DNA of 64,000 nucleotides from Helopsaltes ochotensis (Eukaryota > Chordata > Aves > Passeriformes > Locustellidae). The stretch is from contig VXBM01000018.1 of NCBI GenBank assembly GCA_013400155.1, forward strand, positions 291,898 through 355,897, in the 5' to 3' direction. The first letter of the stretch is position 1; every line of letters starts with the position of its first letter. Shown one piece after another: positions 1 to 13,198 of the stretch. The notes under the pieces were generated by a model. The model searched no databases. It had not been told where the DNA came from and saw only the letters and a program-made list of their open reading frames with translations. The position numbers and the translations under genes were made by a program.

Positions 1-445
1 TAGCTGGTCCTTAACATTTGGTTTAAGTAGAACTCTATTTAGAAGAGTATATGGCATTGAAATATATGTCATTCAGCTCAATGCAAATATCTAACACTTA
101 CTACACTTAATGCATAAATGTATGCTAAAACTCACCTGCTTCCCTGAAGAAAGTGCTTTCCTAGGTTATATCCTCACCTGACTTTCTGCAGACTCTGCTT
201 CCCACTTGCTCCTGTGGATTATGACATTTTCTCCTCTGTCATTTGACTTCATGCTCTTCTCCAGCACAATCCACACCAGCTCCACAAACACATTCAGGTC
301 TACTAGGTTTTCCCTTTCTATGCTTTCTAATTTCTCTGATGCTGCTTCTAATACCTAGAAGAGTTCAGTTATGGTTTTCAGAGGTTAGGGTTTTTTTAAG
401 ATTTACAGACTTAATCCTTTACAACTTCCTCATGAAACTGCTCCT
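1..445. other. Unique non-coding DNA
   Basis: AT-rich sequence with no repeat family or exon that I recognise. An open frame starting at 243 runs rightward only because it enters the T-tract that follows, so it is not a gene. Confidence 0.6.
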
Positions 446-542
446 ATGGAGTGGGGGTTTTTTGCCTTTGTTTTGGTTGGGGTTTTTTTGGTTTCTTTGT
501 TTGTTGGGGGGGTTTTTTTGGTTTTTTTTTTGGTTTTGTTTT

Positions 543-633
<91 letters not shown>
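446..633. repeat. G/T-rich tract ending in a pure T90 homopolymer
   Basis: From about 446 the sequence becomes a mixture of G-runs and T-runs, and from 544 to 633 it is an uninterrupted run of 90 T. All frames through it give meaningless poly-Phe (plus) or poly-Lys (minus) ORFs. It could be the remains of a minus-strand poly(A) tail that expanded, or a degenerate microsatellite. I see no retroposon body attached on the left that would decide this. The exact length is suspect, because homopolymers of this size are often misassembled. Confidence 0.9.
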
Positions 634-634
<1 letters not shown>

Positions 635-2388
635 TGTTATATTATGTTCCAAAAAAAGTATAATTTTAGTATTTCATGATACACAGAAGCAATATTTACT
701 CAAACAACCAGTGTTCACACCAAAAGGGCCTGGATTTTGAGAGGATAAGGTTGTTGTTTTTTGTTGGGGTTTTTTTTTGCTTACAACTAACAGCACTCTC
801 TCCTCATTTATGTCAAAATAGTATGTCTTCTCTTGGTTTTTTGTGTTATTATAGAACAGGATTTTAAGCAGTAATGCTTTTCTTTTTCTAGAAGTGTGAC
901 ACTGGGTGAGAGAGTTTAAGAAACTTTGACTGAGGTTTGGCAAACGGATATATTTTTAGAGAAAAAAGACACACACAAACATTCTTCAGGATTATACTTA
1001 ACTAAGGATTTTGCAAGTTTTTATGCAGTCTTGAAGAAAGGCTCATAAGCCATTGCCATTTTTTTATCAATTAGTTGAATAAATGGTATTATACCTCTCT
1101 ACAAAACTTTTAATTTAAAGCTGTTCTATACAGACATAATGCTATTTTTGTGTTAATTAAGAAACTTGCAGACTTACTGAACTCATCCCGTCTCACTGTT
1201 GCTGTGACAAGAGGTGTTTTGTTTCATTTGGGGATAAATTTGCTTGCACTTAAGAATGTCAGATCAACATATAGCTGTATCGTTAGAAAAGCTATGAAGA
1301 TGGCCAGACATTGTGCACTCAATTGTTATTTATTAAAAACCAGGCTTTGACAACATCCCAAAGCACTTTAAAATTGCCAACACTTTCAATTTACATAAAC
1401 TTATAGTGGAAATTTTTGCACTGATATTTTCAATTTTCTCAGAATTTTTACTGACATTTTTTATAAACAGTTCTTATTGACGAGTGCATACTTTCCTGAT
1501 GTTTTTTACGAAAAGTGTATAATAATGTACATGAGAATTCAAACAAAAATAGTAAAGGGAGCAGATATAATATCAACAAAAAATAACTGAAATTTTGTGC
1601 ACCTGAAAAAAAGATCTGTATTGAATCACAGGGAAATAACGCTTTTCTTTTACTAGCAGAGATATTCACATCTGTAACTAAATGAGAAAGAAAAATGTCA
1701 TATCGTCTAAAGTTAGAATTTAACTGAACATGGTTTTGAGTATTATTTTCAGTGGCCATTTCCACTAACATTTTATTGTTGAAAAGCTATTGTTCATTTA
1801 TGAGATAAGGATGAAAAGAGCTGGTGATTATGTTTGTTGGCTGTTCCAAAGACTTGGAAAGGGAAATAATAATTCATGAGTTTCTGTGTGAATATACCAA
1901 GCAGGATAAGATGTTTCCTGAGTAAGCAAGGATTTGTAGCCCACACCTGCAGGAGCTGGTTCTGTGGTTTGTATAATTTAGAAGCAAAATTTCTGCTTTT
2001 CAGGCCATGTTCAGTTTCCTGAGTGAAAGTTCAATTCCTCCAGCACTCAGTTTTGTAAGTTCCCTGCCTCTGATGGCATGTAGAAACACTTAATGAAACA
2101 GGACACATTGTTTTAGGATTATTATGTGCCCAACTTGCCTGCCAAAACACGTTCTGAAGTCAAAATACCTGCTGAATCAGCTTCAGAGCATTATTCTGTT
2201 TCTCCTGTACGTTTTATGCAACACTGTGGTTTCCTTTCTTCCTTTTTCTGTATTCTGTCTGCCCTGCTCCCACATGGTTTCTTAAATCTGTATTAATATC
2301 AGAGGATTAAAATATTACAACTAATTAAAATTATCCCTATTAGTGACAAAAGCAGTACATTACTGAATTAAAACTAGTAGTTTAATCC
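634..2388. other. Unique non-coding DNA
   Basis: No gene or repeat family recognised. There is a small GT tract at about 749-779. ORFs at 674-943, 1150-1350 and 1448-1771 have no recognisable domain and ordinary AT-rich composition, so I treat them as chance. Confidence 0.55.
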
Positions 2389-2700
2389 TTGGTTCAATGG
2401 TGCAATGCACTCCCAACTTTGCCCAGGAGCAGTTTTCCCTGGGGAGAAGGCAGTGGGGCTGAGGGAGAAGTTACCCTGCACTGCCTTGGGTCCCACAGAC
2501 ACAGAGAGGCACTGCAGAGAGCCCAGGACCCAGAAAATGCAAAGGGAGCTCCATCCCTGCTATGGGATGTGCCAAACTGCCGAACTGGGCACCATGGACC
2601 AAGGCTTTTATGGTTTTCTCTTTCTGACCAACACATCTATAATGACTCTGGTATTTGGCGTGGATTAAAAAACCCCTGCAAGCACACATGTAAATAAATA
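2389..2700. other. GC-richer island of unknown origin
   Basis: About 300 bases visibly richer in G and C than both flanks. They are open in three frames (+ 2389-2697, + 2405-2668 and - 2394-2636). None of the translations has a domain, signal peptide or repeat that I recognise, and openness on both strands is what GC-rich, stop-poor DNA gives by chance. It could be an old transposon fragment or a regulatory element. Confidence 0.35.
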
Positions 2701-4390
2701 AAATGGCACAGGGGGTGTTATGCTAAGCAGACCAAACTGATTGTGAAATGCATGCTCACAGAGAGAAGAACATTGAACTGTGGTTCAAAATTTGAGCAGA
2801 AGCAGACAGCTTCTGTTGGGGTTCACTATAAAAATATGATATCAGGTCTTTAAAGGTAATTAGGTCTTTTATTAGAATTTTATTTAATGGGGATTTGACA
2901 CCTAAATACCACTGAAGACATGAGAAATTATTAATATTTTCTTAATCACTCACAAAATCTTTAGCCTGTTTAGAAAAATAGTATCACAGAAAGTCCCTGT
3001 TCAGGTTCCTGTGCCAGATCTAATGCAACCATAAAGCTTTAGAGGTTTTTAGTGTCTAAAAGCTTCAGACGTTGAAGCCAAAATGACATTTTATGTGGCT
3101 CATAGACCAATACATCACTTTCTTTTTGCAGTGCTGTTATTTCCTGAATAATCCTTCTAAAACAAAATTACATTGGGAAGAATGAGATACAAGGCCAGTG
3201 GAGAGGTTATATATTGTAAATAAGAAGAATATGCTTTTTCTTTTAAGAGAAGCCTGTTATATTTTTAATAGTCCTTATGTATACAAGTTCAGCATAGTCC
3301 ATTTATTGTCTTCACATACATATAACTGAGAACTTCTTTTCTTGCTCAATTTATGCTGAAGTCTGGGGAAAGAAGTTGTCTTTGAAGCACCTGGAAGTTT
3401 ACCGTTTTGTGACTTCTAAGCTCCAAACCACTCAGAAATGAAGTAGCAACTCATTACAAGCACTTGTCACTCTTCTGTCTTATCTGAAGTTCCTATTCTC
3501 TTGAGTGACTTTAACAGCATTAAATCAACGCTGTCTACTCAAGAGTTGCCAGTCTAGTACTTTTTTGCCAGATGATCTCTCTTTTAATCTGATTCTGTGG
3601 AAAGCATCAGGGTATGCCAGCTCTACAATTTATCCTCAATAAAAGCAATCAAAGATGTTATTCTCTTATTCTCTGAGCTCTGCTTTATCTCATATTGTGG
3701 AATTTTCCTTCCCTAACTGGTAGCAGCAGCTCAGGCCAAAATCTGTGAAAATGGCAGAGAATGATCACTTCTGGTGACACTCGTAGAATGTGCTGACTAT
3801 ACCTTAAGAGAAACAAAATGCTTCTCTACGACAACAAATTTGGCCATCTAGCACCTGACATTTGGCAAACTCCTGAACATTTTGGTAGTGGATGAAATCT
3901 GTTTCTTTTACCTAAATGTCAGCTAAAGGCAAGTCCTCTAAGCCATAGATTCGCTGTAGCAAGCTGAATTTTTGATTGTGATGGCAGCACAAGTAGTAAA
4001 TAAATACTTCTTTCTGCAACTGGCTGTCCTCTTTCTCTGTTGTGGTTACTGCACTTAAGAGCAGAGGCAGTAAGATAGAGCTTAGATTTGCACCTCATTG
4101 CTCTAGTTCATATCTCATATCTCAGTGTGCTAGAGTAAGCCACTGATGAGGAGCTACAGAAAACACATAAAACCACACTAACGCAGTGGACTAGAGCTGT
4201 GATTCTATCATGCTGATACAGAAATAACAGAATTATAGAGAAAAGGGAGAGCAGACAACTCTGCACTGAGGCCTTAGTCATCTATGACCAGATTTGACGT
4301 ATTCCAGAAACTGCCTGTTCTGGGCATCACAAGTGGAAAGAGTGAGACTGCTGGCTGGGATTTACGATTCTGAGCTGGCCTTGTGAAATT
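2701..4390. other. Unique non-coding DNA
   Basis: No ORF of note, no repeat family recognised and no simple repeat longer than a few units. Confidence 0.55.
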
Positions 4391-5100
4391 TCATCTGAAC
4401 TGAGGATGCCTCAGCCAGCCGGAGAGCTAGGAGGAAAGGCTGGAGGCAGAGAAAAATTTGTGCTTCTGTTCCAGCTTTCAACAGTTCTGAAAACTTCTAA
4501 GCCGGTGTTTGTGAAAGACTGGCATTTACAGCCTGAAGGGCTTCAGTGCCTTAGCTGCCACTCTGTGTTCGGATGCTGTCTTCTAGTTCTCTTTGAAAAT
4601 TCAGCTGAAAAAGAAGATGTCAGTTTCTGTCCACCTTTTCTTTAACAGAGAACTTTTAGAGGCAGTTCAAATTATCTTGCATATCCCAGAAGCTGTGCCT
4701 CCATTTCCTGGTTTAAGACAAGAATTATAGAAGTTTTTTCACTGCTCTTCTGTTGAAGTTGTACCACTGTGTAGAAAGAAAAACAACACTGAGAGGGCCA
4801 GAAAAAAAGAGAGTAAACAACTGGGACTGTAACTTACAGCCTCACAACATGCAGCCTGGCCCACGAAGAGGCCAGCTCAGATACTACTTCTGTGTTTTAT
4901 TTGTGGATTCTTCAACACCAAAATGTGTAGGCAATCCTTGGGGCAGGGAGCAGAGCCTGGGGGAGGGATCACATCAGATTCCTGAAGAACCTCTCTGTTT
5001 TCCTGTTGCTTACTGTTTCTATGCTTTTGAGCCTTGTGTTCCTTCTACAGCTGTTACGTCTGCATGGGACTCTGTGTGCTGAAACCAGTGATGGCCTGAG
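4391..5100. other. Moderately GC-rich unique stretch with two unassigned ORFs
   Basis: Open frames at 4406-4645 (79 codons) and 4753-5082 (109 codons) lie on the plus strand in a slightly GC-richer stretch. Neither translation resembles a family I know, and no consistent splice-site pair joins them. I regard them as chance ORFs. Confidence 0.3.
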
Positions 5101-8100
5101 TACAGCCTGAGCCAAACAAAAGATAGAGACCAAGCTAGTGTGCTCATGGGCTGTTACTTATTCCCATCAGTACATACTAAGCTATACTTTGGCTTCTGCA
5201 TGACTTAAGCATTACTTGTGTCTCCAAAGCTTTTCAGAACCCAAGGACTAGCTGCTGTATCAAAATCCAGTTGAGCAATATGGTTCTAGTGTTAAGTCAA
5301 AGAGTTAAAAGTAGCATAAAGTTGTCTTATTAATCCAACTTCTTCTTGGATAAGTTTTTACTCAGAGATCAGCATAATCCTCGAGAACTTCCTCATTATG
5401 CAGACGAACTATGTGACCACTGTGTCTTCTGGGCCAGCAATTTGTAACAGTGGAGGGCAATATCTTGTTTTCCAGTGTTAGGCATTGACCAGAGAGACCA
5501 CTAAGGCAGTCACAAAAGTGACAACTTGATAAATCAGAAACAGGCTGTCCATACCTCACAATAACAAAGTAGTAACAGAACAGCCTAGGAACAGCAGGCT
5601 TCTCTTGCTAACTCGCCCTAACATCTGTCTACAGATTGCACTATTGGTCACCACATCACTGCTTGGTCTGCAAAGTGAGATCAGAATAATCATTGCAGTT
5701 AACAAGGGCACTACACTCAGCATATAAACCACCTCAGACGCTTTCTCTTCAACTTGACATTGCTGAGCTTACTATAGCTACAGCAAATATTTGATGTGGC
5801 CATCCAACTTCTTAAATGCTTGAACTCTCAGATTTTTCCATCCAAATCGTTTAAGCATATGATGATTTCATTTCAGTTGACACAGTGATGTCTCTCTATG
5901 GGATCAGCATCTGAACTTAAGTTTAATTAGCTGCCCAGGAGATTTAGTAGGGCTTTTAGTTATCACTCACTGTGGTAGAGATGAGTTTCGATTCTACATT
6001 GTCCCCATGTCCTCAGCTTAGTCACCTGAGTGAGTTTCTTCTCTGTAAGAGGTGACAGAAGAAGACTGACACCTCTTAATGCTGAAATTACCACAGAAAG
6101 CTCAGGATGGCTGAGGTCTTTCCAACAACTGCAGAGATTATTTCTTACATCTAGTTTTCTAATTTGAATATCTCATTTAAGTAACTAAAGTTACAATGAA
6201 TGAAACCAGGCCCAAGTGAATTTTCAATTAATTAGATTAGTAGTTAATCACTACTAACTGCTATCCACCAAGCAGTTGTTGACAATATCTCAGTTACTAG
6301 CTTGGTGATATGTAGTTGAGTTGTCTAATTCATTTGCACACAAAGATTACAGTATTTCAAACATGATGACAGTTCTTTTTTGGGCTTTTATGGACATCTG
6401 TGGATTTTCTCCATGATATATTTTCAGCTGTTTAGGTAATATAATTGGCAGTATTGATGGTTTAAAAGATTGCATCTATAATCTCACACAGATGTTATGT
6501 AAGTTAACACTCAATGAGCTATTGAAATTAACTGATAAGGCATAACTTAAGATCCTTTGAATGCAACAAAATTGTGATTTACTATGGTCTCATAGAAAAA
6601 ACAATAGTACCATATCTCTTGTATTTTGTGCATTTGAGGAAACTTTCCCATGGCAAATTAAAGAACAGCATGATCTGTCTATACAAAATTATAATTAAAA
6701 CATGCCCGAATTTTGTTATTCTTCAAAAATTGTCATTATTTTGGTGGGTTATGTATAATAAAGCATGCTACTTGATTGCTGTCATCAAGAATGCAGCTGA
6801 TCACAGCCTTGGCAAAATGCTCTGAGTGCACCTTCCGGGCTGACACAATATTATCCAGGAGGCAAGGGGCTTGGGGTTCTCCTGGTATGGTACATCCCTT
6901 TTCTACAGAAAAAAAACAGCCTTCAAACTGGTTTATGCACCCATAGAAGGTGCCTGTTCAAGCAGAATAAGAACAGGTGACTTCACAGGTGCATTTCCAT
7001 GGTGAGCTACATCTAAACACCACTGAGCACTAAAATGGGTTGTAATTTTAATCAGCTTCAAAAAATAAGGAGGTAAAATTCATCAGAAATCTCTCCAAAT
7101 CGTGAAACTGTGGCCCACACTACAAGCAAGTAATAATTAACTGAAATATTCATCTCTGTAAATGGCAGGGCTAAGTTCTTTTGAATCTCAAAAATTTCAA
7201 ACCTCCTGCTCCCCCAATAATTTTGTCAAAGACCTATAATGATGTGACCGCCAAAATAAAATATTTGAAAAAATGGCTATGGGAATAAACATTGAGGCAA
7301 TTAAGGTGAGGAATGAAGTCCTCTGTCCTGACTATTTTCCTCTGGGCATAATGACACATTTATTAGCATATTGTATCTTTTAGATACCATTTTGAATGTG
7401 TTACACCCCTGACAGAACAGGTATAGAGTGCTGTGAACCTACATACCAACGAGAGGGTGCTTTCCAGTTTATGTGCCAGATATTGAGAAGAATGGTTTCC
7501 TAAGTACTTGATATGACATATCCACTTTCAGGAAAATAGTTCAAGGGTAATATTTTAATAATAGAAAAGTCTATGCATATAGAGAATTCTTCTATTTTGC
7601 TTATGTCCCTTCTCTTCTGTTTACAACTGTTACTTTCCAGTACTTATTCAAGATTGGAAGGATTAAGCATTCAATTTTTTTACAGGAGAACTTATCATTA
7701 TTTCAAATTTTCGTATTATTTTATGTCTACTTCAATTAGTTCAAGAGAAAGTAAAATTTCAACTTTTTTAATAATTAATTATTTTGCCTTATCTGATCCA
7801 TATTAAAATAGTCCCCATGAAGTCACCATAGTGCAGATACTGCGTGTCATGGAGAGTTGCTTCCAAGCTGAATTTTATTCTTCTGAATGTTGTGTTTGTA
7901 GGTGGATTTTCTATTGTGAGAAGCTCCGAAGAGATCTGTAGAGCACAGGAAGGGAGTGGCATCTGGTATTGCCTGCTCACTGCAGAGAGCTTTTACAGCA
8001 CCCCACCATTTCAAAAGTTTCATGCAAAGAGGGAAATACACTTCCTTCAGGCTTGGCTGGATTCAAAATAAGCTGCTGTTATTCCTTCATCATTTCATCT

Positions 8101-9430
8101 GTCTCTTGTTACCAGTTTTGCATCATAAAAGATGCCTGGTATTACACATTCAGGGTTGTAATTTTTGTCAACTTGGTGATTATACTGCTTTTGAGGTAAA
8201 AAGTTCTTGACATGAGTTTTAAACTGTCCTCTGCTTGACCTACCTTAAGGTATATTTCTTTGGTTTCAGAAAGCAACAAGAATTTCTGTTCTGATTTAAA
8301 TCTCACTTATTATGAAGGTTTTCAAAATAGCCTCTCTAAACATAACTTTTAAAAAACTCTTTAAATTTAAACAGCCATCGTAAAAGGCACAAGTAAAGTA
8401 TTAATAGCTCTTGGAGAGACAACTTTTGTCTTTCTGAATTTGGCACAGACACAGTGTAAGTATTGTCAGATAACAACTTTCCCAATTAACATAAATAGCA
8501 TATGCTCAAATGGCTTTTGTTCCTAGTAAGGAACCTACTGAAGCTGTTTGATTTTTTGGATACATGAAACATTTGACTAGTCATCCAATATGGTTATCTG
8601 GAAGTTGTTATTTCCTGATTAATAATATAAAGAGAATTGGCAAGCGCGGTTCTGAAAAGGGATTTGTCTTCTTAAGCATTTCAAGAGAAAGACATGATTA
8701 ATGTGTTGAATTGAAACAGAAGTTAGATGAAAGCAAGCACCAGGTTAGTAATGGAAAATATTTTCCCACCATTCCTGATTTCTTCCAAGCCTCTAGAGAA
8801 TCATTAGTATATATAGATGTTTAATATAAAAATTTTTTTGGTAGGATTAACCTATGAGTGTGTGAAGGTTTTACCTTGAAAAGAAGGATGTGGACAGGAT
8901 GATATTTACTTTTATTACTGCTTTATTTTCCTGTTCTTATAATAAACCCCTTCGTTCTTCAGACATAATATCCTGACATTACTTTTGATACAGTACCCTA
9001 TCTTTGTAAGAAAAAACATTGCTTTCAAAACTTTTTTTTTTTTTGGAGGTAGCAATCATGCCTTAAAAGCAAATGTTTGGTACTAGAGAAGCAATGCTGT
9101 TGGCAAAAGAAGCTGTTTTAAAGTTAATGAAATGTATACAAAACTTCTAAATTAGTCTATTTTTTATCTAGAGATTTCTACTATATACACTGCATATGTT
9201 AAAAAAGCAACTCTTAGCAGGTAATTAATATATTTATAGGAACATAATACAAAACACTGTAAGAAGTGAAGACAAGATAGAAATTACTCACTCATTTTAC
9301 ATGTGTGTATAGCCTCTGCATTAACCCACAGAAGGGCGATCTCCTGAGCACTGGTATTAATCGAGCACTTGACAGAAAACAAAAACATGATGGAATTTCT
9401 TTAATTAGTTTAAAATCATTCCTCAGTAAT
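5101..9430. other. Unique non-coding DNA
   Basis: AT-rich DNA with scattered short ORFs and a T13 run at 9032-9044. The minus-strand ORF at 5362-5559 (65 codons) ends in a charged stretch (NEEVLEDYADL) that looks mildly coding-like. It matches no family I can name and has no supporting exon structure. Confidence 0.5.
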
Positions 9431-9496
9431 AAAACAAATAAACAAGCAAAAACCCCAAACAATCCAAAACAAACAAACAAACAAACAAAAAACACA
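9431..9496. repeat. A/C-rich tract (AAAC-type), complement of the GT tracts
   Basis: Runs of A broken by C and CCCC, ending in AAAC tetranucleotide units. It is the complementary-strand version of the G/T-rich tracts at 446, 43,681, 57,087 and 59,131. Confidence 0.8.
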
Positions 9497-12418
9497 AGCA
9501 GAGAAAACCAAGAGACCATCTTGATACAAAAATATTACTTTGAAATAAGTAGGCATGGAGATGCATTTATAGCAACTTGAGAATAAATTTTTGAGAATAA
9601 ATCATAAAAGTAGTGTTACTATGCATTTTTGTGTCAATCTTTATTCTTCTCTTTCTAGAAGTGTGTTAAGTCTGTACTGAGAATTAAAAAGATTCCTAGG
9701 AGCATGACTTCGACAAGCTAAGCTCTTCCTCCTCCTAACTCTGCTATCCTGCTGCCCACCTGCTCCTAATTTCAACTTAGTTGATTTAAGAAAGAATACA
9801 CTCTTTCTCTATTGAATAAGATCCTGAGAGCATTGAAAGAAAACTGCTAAACTTTAGATGATCACTGAAAGTTAGAAGGAATTGAGAACTGAAATCAAGT
9901 GCACTTGTGTGTCTTGAAGACTGACTGAGGCAAATGGTGCTTTCATAAAATAAAATGCAGCAGGAGAATGTCTGCTTGTGGTTTTCCTGTCCACTCTTGC
10001 CACCTGTGCTGCTAGTTTTCATTCCAAATATTTTTGTCTGAGATAATATTTTACTGAGCTTTTTACACACAGAGCTGGTATCTCCATCTGATATGAGAGA
10101 GTTATAGCTAAGCTCACATCTCTGTTGCCCATATTTGTATAGAAAACTTGGCTCCCAGAGCACACAGCTATATATGATCTCCTCCACAAATGCAGTCTTG
10201 GGAAATGTTGCATCAAACAACACCTACTGCAGGTATTTATTTTGCAATCAGCATCCAGTAGTTCTTGCCACAGATTTTTGTATCCTTGTTTGTGATAATC
10301 CTGGTCATCTTATCTTAGTGAAGAGCAATAATTTCACAGTCTTTGTAAATTCATTACTGATGTGCATTAGTCACATATTACCACTGAAAAATACTTCTGC
10401 TGAATTTTTCTCAAGTTGTCCAACAGAATTTACAATTTCATAGTGCTGCCTGTGTTATAAATGGATATTTTATTTCCTACTCTAACAGAACACAAATGTG
10501 TAATTAGGAGTGGGGAGAACAATTTCTGCAGTTTGTCCTTGGACAGGTTGCTACTAATTTAATTTAGTTTTGAGTTGTTGGAATACAGTGTTCAAACACA
10601 GCTCAGTCTGTGACTTGCTAAAGAATTTTGGCCAGTGATTGAAGGTGCTGAAGCTCTCTATAACTGCCTGATGCTCCTAGAAACACTGGTAGGTTCTTGC
10701 AGCAGAGACAGGAAATGGTCTTTTATACACAAATTACCCCTCCTCAGAGATGAATGATTTATTTCTACAAAAAAAAAAAAAAATAGAAGTTCTTTTATTA
10801 ACATTTGTATTACTTCAAACCCATTTTTACATCATATATTTAGAATAACAGCCACCAAAATGTTCATGCAATTCCTCACCTGATAACTGTACAATCCAAA
10901 AATACCTGTATTACAAAGTATCATGAAAACACTGGCACATAAAGGAAAGATTATTATGAATTCAGATGGGTTGTCACATGTAGATCTGCATTAGAAGTAC
11001 CAATACTACACTTCTCTCTCTCTCCATTCACCCCCACTCCCTGCATTTTTCCCCGTGCCTTCTTATTTAGAAAAGAATGTGTTAATCTGCATTAAAAAAA
11101 AAAAAGAAAAGAAAAAGAAAAAAAGAGAGTAGTCTCTATTTCCTGTGATTTTCTGTAATTTTCCTTTAGATTCAAACCTCTAAATTATATAGGGAAATAT
11201 GGTGCCACATTCACATGCAAACTATTTTTAGAGAACATGAATAATTACACCAGATGGTTGTTTAATTCTCTTGGCATTATCTCTACTGTACATTTATGGC
11301 TTAAAGTAATATTTCCTTACACTTTTCAATAGCTGTGGAAGGTCATGGGTAAGTCCTGTTTCGTTATTTACATCTGATCCCTTTTATAGATGTATTTCAA
11401 TGATACAGCTGTTGGTGGACTAGAGAGATGCTGATCTGCAGGCTTGTAATAAACTATTCAGCTCTTGGGGACAAAGTATGTTCATAAGGAAACTTTACAT
11501 CTTTGACAGCAGATTGTTGTTAGTGTTTTATATACAAAGGAGCACTACTCATTCTATGATTGCCTTCATTTAATCTTCCAGGATTTACTAAAATTACCCA
11601 TTTCAATTGCATCTTCATTTTATGCAGCAGTGAGAAGAGGTGTTTTTTCACATTCTGCATACCTTGACTGTTCTCTGAGGATGTGAAGAGAAAATTTCTG
11701 CACTTCAGTCTCTTTGGTTGCTTAGTGAAATAGCCTAGGCAATTACTCCCTGCTAAACTCCTAAACATTTGGACCAGTGTAAAAGATTTATTCTTTAGGT
11801 GTTATTTCTGAAAGCCACAGATTGTTATGTGTCAAAGTTAATTCAACTGATGTAGAGAGCTTAAAAGCACATATTCTCAGGAAATATCTGGCACTAGACT
11901 GAGGAGGATGAAAATTTTGTATCAAAAGAACTTTGGAATTGTATTTTTGTTCTGTTCTGACACAAAAATAAAACCTTTCAGACTCTTACATAGGAAGGAA
12001 AATATATCAAAGTATCTGGCTTTGGCTCCGAATGCAAGTAATTCTGTTTAATAAGTGTATTTATAACCCGTGTTGCTTAGAGAGATGGCCTTAGTCATAG
12101 AAGCCATCTGTTGTGTTTAATTCCTTAAATTTTGATCCGACATATCTCCAGAGAAGGCAGAATAAGCCTTTGCTTTTGTTGCCTTGCTCAGACTATTGTC
12201 CTAACTGCAGTTATAGGTCACTATTTTGGCTCTAATAAATATGTTGGTGTATTTTCATTTTATTAGGGAGGTCCTGATAGTTCAGCTAAGTCTGGGCTAT
12301 GAGAAAATGTAAGAAAATAGGGAAATCCTGGTGATATTTGACCCTTCTGAATGTGGAAGCATTGAGCAACCCAGAAACAGGCTCACACTCAGACAAATTT
12401 GGCTAAATTCAGCAAATA
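9497..12418. other. Unique non-coding DNA with A-rich runs
   Basis: Contains an A15 run at 10,769-10,783 and an A/G-rich run at 11,094-11,129. A minus-strand ORF of 145 codons at 9786-10,223 is the longest repeat-free ORF in this part. It is rich in Ser, Leu and Cys, shows no domain I recognise, and overlaps open frames on the other strand, so I do not call it a gene. Confidence 0.5.
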
Positions 12419-12438
12419 TATATATCTATATATATATA
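12417..12438. repeat. (TA)n-rich microsatellite
   Basis: Short run of alternating T and A with one C interruption, followed by a GAGAGA run. Confidence 0.8.
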
Positions 12439-12589
12439 GAGAGAGATAGCCAATTTCTCCTTCTATGTATTTATGTGCACCTGCAATTTATGTGCAACAA
12501 GCAAAAAAAATTGCACTTCATGCAGCAATTGACCTTTTATTATCCTCAACCAGAGCAGAGGATCTGGGCTATGAAAAGAAACCTGGTTT

Positions 12590-12744
12590 NNNNNNNNNNN
12601 NNNNNNNNNNNNNNNNNNNNNNNNNNNNNNNNNNNNNNNNNNNNNNNNNNNNNNNNNNNNNNNNNNNNNNNNNNNNNNNNNNNNNNNNNNNNNNNNNNNN
12701 NNNNNNNNNNNNNNNNNNNNNNNNNNNNNNNNNNNNNNNNNNNN
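12590..12744. other. Assembly gap (155 N)
   Basis: Unresolved bases. The gap ends directly in a GGGAA repeat, so it probably hides a longer array of that repeat. The ORF that appears to run through it (12,331-12,807) is an artefact. Confidence 0.98.
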
Positions 12745-12785
12745 GGGAAGGGAAGGGAAGGGAAGGGAAGGGAAGGGAAGGGAAA
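12745..12785 (+). repeat. (GGGAA)n pentanucleotide microsatellite at gap edge
   Basis: About eight perfect GGGAA units read out of the gap on the plus strand. The true array length is unknown because the left part lies in the Ns. Confidence 0.95.
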
Positions 12786-13059
12786 TTATTCAGCACTGCT
12801 TTCTTAATTTGAAAATGAAATTTCGTATATTCAGATAATTTATGTATTGGAGATTATAATAACTAAAATTTCATAATTCCCTAAATTATAATGTTCAAGG
12901 ACTTCACTGTCTAAAAGGAATCTGGCTAAATGCATATTTGTAGACCAGGTGACAAGAAATAAAAATATGTGGTGTTGCTCCTGGCTTACAGCATACTTTT
13001 CTTCTTGGGAACAGCATATAACTGAGGTGTGTGTGTGTAACATTTTACAGTTAACTCAT
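12786..13059. other. Unique non-coding DNA
   Basis: Short AT-rich stretch between the GGGAA repeat and the CR1 tail. Nothing recognised apart from a short GT run near 13,027. Confidence 0.55.
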
Positions 13060-13198
13060 AGTTCGAGAAGTGTTTGGACACTGATCTCAGGCACATGGTG
13101 TTATTCTTGGGACTGCCCTGTGCAGGGCCAGGAGTTGGATTTGGTGATTCTTGTGGGTTCCTTCCAGCTCAGGGTATTCTATGATTCTATTCTATGAT
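13060..13198 (+). mobile_element. CR1 retrotransposon, 3' end only
   Basis: A severely 5'-truncated copy of the avian non-LTR retrotransposon CR1. It reads from the end of ORF2 (GTTCGAGAAGTGTTTGGACA) through the conserved 3' UTR (TCTCAGGCACATGGTG, GTGCAGGGCCAGGAGTTGGA) into a terminal ATTCTATGATTCTATTCTATGAT repeat. 5' truncation is normal for CR1, which primes on its 3' end. It matches the 3' part of the copy at 58.3-58.8 kb closely and collinearly, so both belong to one subfamily. It has no coding capacity. Confidence 0.93.

Noticed and set aside
243..740. Plus-strand ORF with a long poly-Phe segment, and the poly-Lys minus-strand ORF at 419-652
   Set aside because: Both are created by the T90 homopolymer and have no other coding signal.
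5362..5559. 65-codon minus-strand ORF with an acidic coding-like end
   Set aside because: No known family, no neighbouring exons, and too short to trust.
9786..10223. 145-codon minus-strand ORF
   Set aside because: No recognisable domain, ordinary composition, overlapping open frames on the other strand and no splice or promoter context. Probably chance.
12331..12812. ORFs of 115-158 codons across the first gap
   Set aside because: They are open only because the run of N is treated as stop-free, and they end in the GGGAA repeat.
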